A stretch of 55,996 nt of DNA, taken from contig CALXXL010000014.1 of the NCBI GenBank assembly GCA_944392655.1, positions 1-55,996 of the forward strand, read 5' to 3'. Below, in pieces: positions 54,160 through 55,996 of the stretch. Each line of letters starts with the position of its first letter. The stretch's first letter is position 1. The notes beneath the pieces are model-generated. The model did not search any database. It saw nothing but the letters and a program-made list of their open reading frames with translations, and had not been told where the DNA came from. This DNA is from an uncultured Victivallaceae bacterium. GTDB taxonomy: Bacteria; Verrucomicrobiota; Lentisphaeria; Victivallales; Victivallaceae. A program made the position numbers and the translations under genes.

Positions 54160-54873
54160 ATGAAACGTTTCCTCGATGTTTTTCTGGCTATTTTAACTTT
54201 GATCGTATTTTCTCCACTGATCCTGATAATTATAATAATCCTGAAATGCACCGGAGAGCATTCCGTCTTTTACAGCCAGGATCGCGCCGGAGTCGGCGGC
54301 AAACCATTCCGGCTGGTAAAATTCAATACCATGCTGAAAAACAGCCAGTTCCTCGGCTCCGGCCACATTACATTACAGCATGACCCACGGGTTCTGCCAT
54401 TCGGAGGATTCCTCCGCAAAACAAAACTCGACGAAATTCCTCAGCTCTTCAATATCATCAAAGGCGATATGAGCATCATCGGCCCACGTCCGGTTACCAT
54501 GCAGATCTATACCTATTACACCGATGAGGAAAAGAAAAATATCAGCCTGGTACGGCCGGGATTGAGCGGAGTCGGTTCCATATTCTTCCGCGATGAGCAG
54601 ACTCTTATGGAGCAGTCCGGCTTGCAGTACGAAGATTATTACAAAATTTATATCGCACCATCCAAAGGCGAAATGGAAAGCTGGTACGCCCAACATCATA
54701 ACCTGTGGCTGGATATTAAACTGGTGCTTTTAACCAGTATCGTACTATTTTATCCGCCGTTCGACTCATTGCGCTTCCTGCCGGAAATGCCACAGGAAAT
54801 TAAAGATAACGCTTTAGAACTTAAGCGAATCGCGGTAAATGACGTGGCCGCAAAAAATAAAAAGTCTGAATAG
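54160..54873 (+). CDS. Initiating sugar transferase (monotopic phosphoglycosyl transferase)
   Basis: 237 residues. A hydrophobic re-entrant helix (LAILTLIVFSPLILIIIIIL), catalytic Asp-Glu dyad at 91-92 in TKLDEIPQLFNIIKGDM and SIIGPRP. It transfers a phospho-sugar from a UDP-sugar to undecaprenyl phosphate and starts repeat-unit synthesis. GGGGAG lies upstream, inside a 13-residue ORF (54122-54163) whose stop overlaps the start codon. Confidence 0.94.
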   Translation: MKRFLDVFLAILTLIVFSPLILIIIIILKCTGEHSVFYSQDRAGVGGKPFRLVKFNTMLKNSQFLGSGHITLQHDPRVLPFGGFLRKTKLDEIPQLFNIIKGDMSIIGPRPVTMQIYTYYTDEEKKNISLVRPGLSGVGSIFFRDEQTLMEQSGLQYEDYYKIYIAPSKGEMESWYAQHHNLWLDIKLVLLTSIVLFYPPFDSLRFLPEMPQEIKDNALELKRIAVNDVAAKNKKSE

Positions 54874-54890
54874 CTTATATACAATACAGC

Positions 54891-54925
54891 GCGGCGGCAT
54901 CTCTTATGAAATGCCGCCGCTTTTT
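54891..54925 (+). terminator. Rho-independent terminator of the phosphoglycosyl transferase gene
   Basis: Perfect 10-bp stem GCGGCGGCAT / ATGCCGCCGC, 10-nt loop, five T. Confidence 0.9.
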
Positions 54926-54939
54926 CATTGCCAGTAATT

Positions 54940-54969
54940 ACAGCTGGCGTTGCCACCAAAGCCAGCTGT
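54940..54969. repeat. 9-bp inverted repeat at the end of the small membrane protein operon
   Basis: ACAGCTGGC / GCCAGCTGT with a 12-nt loop, abutting the stop of the minus-strand 53-residue gene. No T-run on either side, so a protective 3' structure rather than a classic terminator. Confidence 0.6.
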
Positions 54970-55130
54970 CAAAGAGAAATCAGCAACCCCAGCACAATAA
55001 GTATAATCGAAAAAATAAAACAGCCCCAAAGGTTGGAGTGATAATGATCGTCATTATCCTCCAGGAGCTCTAATACCGAATCATACCAGCTGTGCCTGAA
55101 CAACCCGCATAGAACTCTTATAAGCCACAT
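54969..55130 (-). CDS. Tiny membrane protein, 53 residues
   Basis: MWLIRVLCGLFRHSWYDSVL, then an acidic His-rich linker (ELLEDNDDHYHS) and a C-terminal hydrophobic helix (NLWGCFIFSIILIVLGLLIS). It starts 11 bp after the stop of the other tiny gene and has no own ribosome binding site, so coupling is likely. Too short for common gene callers. Function unknown. Confidence 0.6.
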   Translation of the reverse strand: MWLIRVLCGLFRHSWYDSVLELLEDNDDHYHSNLWGCFIFSIILIVLGLLISL

Positions 55131-55141
55131 AATAAACTATA

Positions 55142-55291
55142 TTAACAAAACAGAATGTAAAATAGAAAAAATACCACTATCAATACCAGACAACCACAGC
55201 AGCCACCACTGTTGCCACCGCCTTTGCCATTCGTCAAATCATCCAGTAGACGGAAGCCACCGTAAAATGCCAGAAGATCCTTCCACATCAT
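55142..55291 (-). CDS. Tiny membrane protein, 49 residues
   Basis: ATG 55291 has a strong ribosome binding site (CAGGAG, 8 bases upstream). The peptide has an amphipathic start (MMWKDLLAFYGGFRLLDDLT), a Gly-rich, Cys-containing turn (GKGGGNSGGCCGC) and a C-terminal hydrophobic helix (LVLIVVFFLFYILFC). With the next tiny gene it shares the layout 'amphipathic helix, polar turn, tail anchor'. Function unknown. Confidence 0.65.
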   Translation of the reverse strand: MMWKDLLAFYGGFRLLDDLTNGKGGGNSGGCCGCLVLIVVFFLFYILFC

Positions 55292-55399
55292 ATCTTTTAC
55301 TCCTGAAAATATCTTTTACTATGGTAAATAATAGCATCAATAACAGATTTTAAAAATCATTTTCAGATTTTATTTGATTTTTTTAAACACTGTTTCATG

Positions 55400-55415
55400 A
55401 TGGAAACGGTTGCAA
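55400..55415. promoter_or_regulatory. LacI-family operator-like palindrome
   Basis: ATGGAAACGGTTGCAA fits the LacI/GalR/CcpA consensus TGNAANCGNTTNCA without mismatch, with a central CG. It lies 58 bp upstream of the cupin gene. No LacI-type regulator gene is in the window. Between 55292 and 55399 I see only AT-rich intergenic DNA. Confidence 0.6.
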
Positions 55416-55472
55416 TATCAATAGAGAAAAGTATATTTTATTCCGGTTGAAAACTATCTAAGGAGCATATAT

Positions 55473-55904
55473 ATGTCCGAAATTAAAGTTATTAATGGCG
55501 AAATTCACAGCGACGCACGCGGATTTATATCGTCGCTGAACAGTTTCAGGTTCGACGATGTACAGCGAGTCTACTTTATTCATCACCCCGACACCTCCGT
55601 CGTACGCGGATGGCACGCCCACCAGTTCGAGAAGAAATGGTACTACTGCGTTAAAGGACAATTCTCCATGGCGTTCGTTAAAATCGATAACTGGGAGAAT
55701 CCATCGCCAGACCTCAAACCGGAGATCTTTGAACTCTCCGAAGAGAAAAGCGAAATTCTCTGCATTCCGCCGGGATATGCCAACTGCCTTAAAACCAGTA
55801 TCCCCGGTTCAGTCCTGCTTGTTTTCTCCAGCAAAGTAATGCCGGATGCATTAGAAGACAGCTGGCGCTACCCCAATACCATGTGGGTCGACTGGGTAAA
55901 ATAA
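55473..55904 (+). CDS. WxcM-like cupin, putative nucleotide-sugar ketoisomerase
   Basis: 143 residues, single cupin with intact His48 and His50 in RGWHAHQFEKKW, the active-site pair of FdtA/QdtA-type isomerases. Strong ribosome binding site AAGGAG. Close relative of the cupin at 51130. Substrate probably a nucleotide-linked 4-keto sugar (family knowledge); the gene has its own regulatory region with a LacI-like operator. Confidence 0.85.
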   Translation: MSEIKVINGEIHSDARGFISSLNSFRFDDVQRVYFIHHPDTSVVRGWHAHQFEKKWYYCVKGQFSMAFVKIDNWENPSPDLKPEIFELSEEKSEILCIPPGYANCLKTSIPGSVLLVFSSKVMPDALEDSWRYPNTMWVDWVK

Positions 55905-55929
55905 ATTATTTTAACCGCACACAATCAAA

Positions 55930-55996
55930 ACCACCGGCTAAGCCGGTGGTATGCACCACGCCTTCAAGGCGATATTACCGGCAACCCGACACGGGT
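55930..55996. mobile_element. Three consecutive hairpins, possible IS200/IS605-type end
   Basis: ACCACCGGC-TAA-GCCGGTGGT, CGCCT-TCA-AGGCG and ACCCG-ACA-CGGGT follow each other, each with a perfect stem and 3-nt loop. No T-run. Short perfect hairpins of this kind mark the ends of IS200/IS605 elements, whose transposase recognises them as single-strand DNA. The element, if present, continues beyond the window. Confidence 0.4.

Overview
The window looks like chromosomal DNA of a Gram-negative bacterium of the Planctomycetota-Verrucomicrobiota-Chlamydiota group, most likely a gut-type member of Lentisphaerota (Victivallis-like). This assignment is an inference. It rests on the outer-membrane-type sugar machinery (GT9 heptosyltransferase-like proteins, GT39 enzymes, a flippase, a CapF-like enzyme), on giant repeat proteins built from AIDA-like and pre-peptidase-like repeats without signal peptides, on an ECF sigma operon, and on a mixed base composition with AT-rich promoters and GGAG-type ribosome binding sites. 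No rRNA or other decisive phylogenetic marker is present.

Layout. 1-6.2 kb: a coiled-coil envelope protein, cysK and a sugar-phosphate isomerase-like TIM barrel on the minus strand, then divergently an ECF sigma factor operon (sigma, zinc-finger anti-sigma, two exported proteins). 6.2-14.9 kb: one tightly overlapping minus-strand operon of nine genes for surface glycan synthesis (GT39, DPM-like GT2, DUF2304, GT2, flippase, GT, two tandem GT9) ending in a Na/Ca antiporter gene. 15.0-15.4 kb: tRNA-Cys beside a second, partial copy of its own 3' end. 15.5-26.5 kb: housekeeping genes, mostly plus strand (glnS, rpe, a GcvT/YgfZ-like gene, gcvH, an unknown gene, hexose-6-phosphate mutarotase, an NSS transporter, a TRIC-type membrane protein, a XerC/D recombinase, an aldo-keto reductase), with a cupin and a DJ-1 gene on the minus strand.

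26.6-40.5 kb is the accessory heart of the window. Two giant proteins (1747 and 1363 residues) without signal peptides, each with its own promoter and a very strong terminator, flank a small cassette. The cassette holds a 37-residue peptide with a YxxP leader motif, an HPr-kinase-like peptide kinase and a PqqD-like recognition protein. I read it as an undescribed or orphan RiPP (phosphopeptide) system. Next to it are msrB with an abnormal 5' end, a roughly 1-kb block of foreign-looking DNA with a switch-like leader RNA, and a three-gene tRNA operon (Leu-Gly-Tyr).

40.6-50.9 kb: a two-gene chromate transporter, a second GT39 enzyme, rlmN, an acyl-CoA synthetase, a small lipoprotein, nadE, a YfcE-type phosphodiesterase, a DUF1275 membrane protein, and on the minus strand a GT2 and a Cys-rich small protein. 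51-56 kb: a capsule/O-antigen type cluster (WxcM-like cupin, CapF-like reductase, GT4, initiating phosphoglycosyl transferase), a pair of tiny membrane proteins too short for ordinary gene calling, and a second WxcM-like cupin behind a perfect LacI-family operator-like palindrome. The window ends in three consecutive hairpins that resemble the end of an IS200/IS605-type element.
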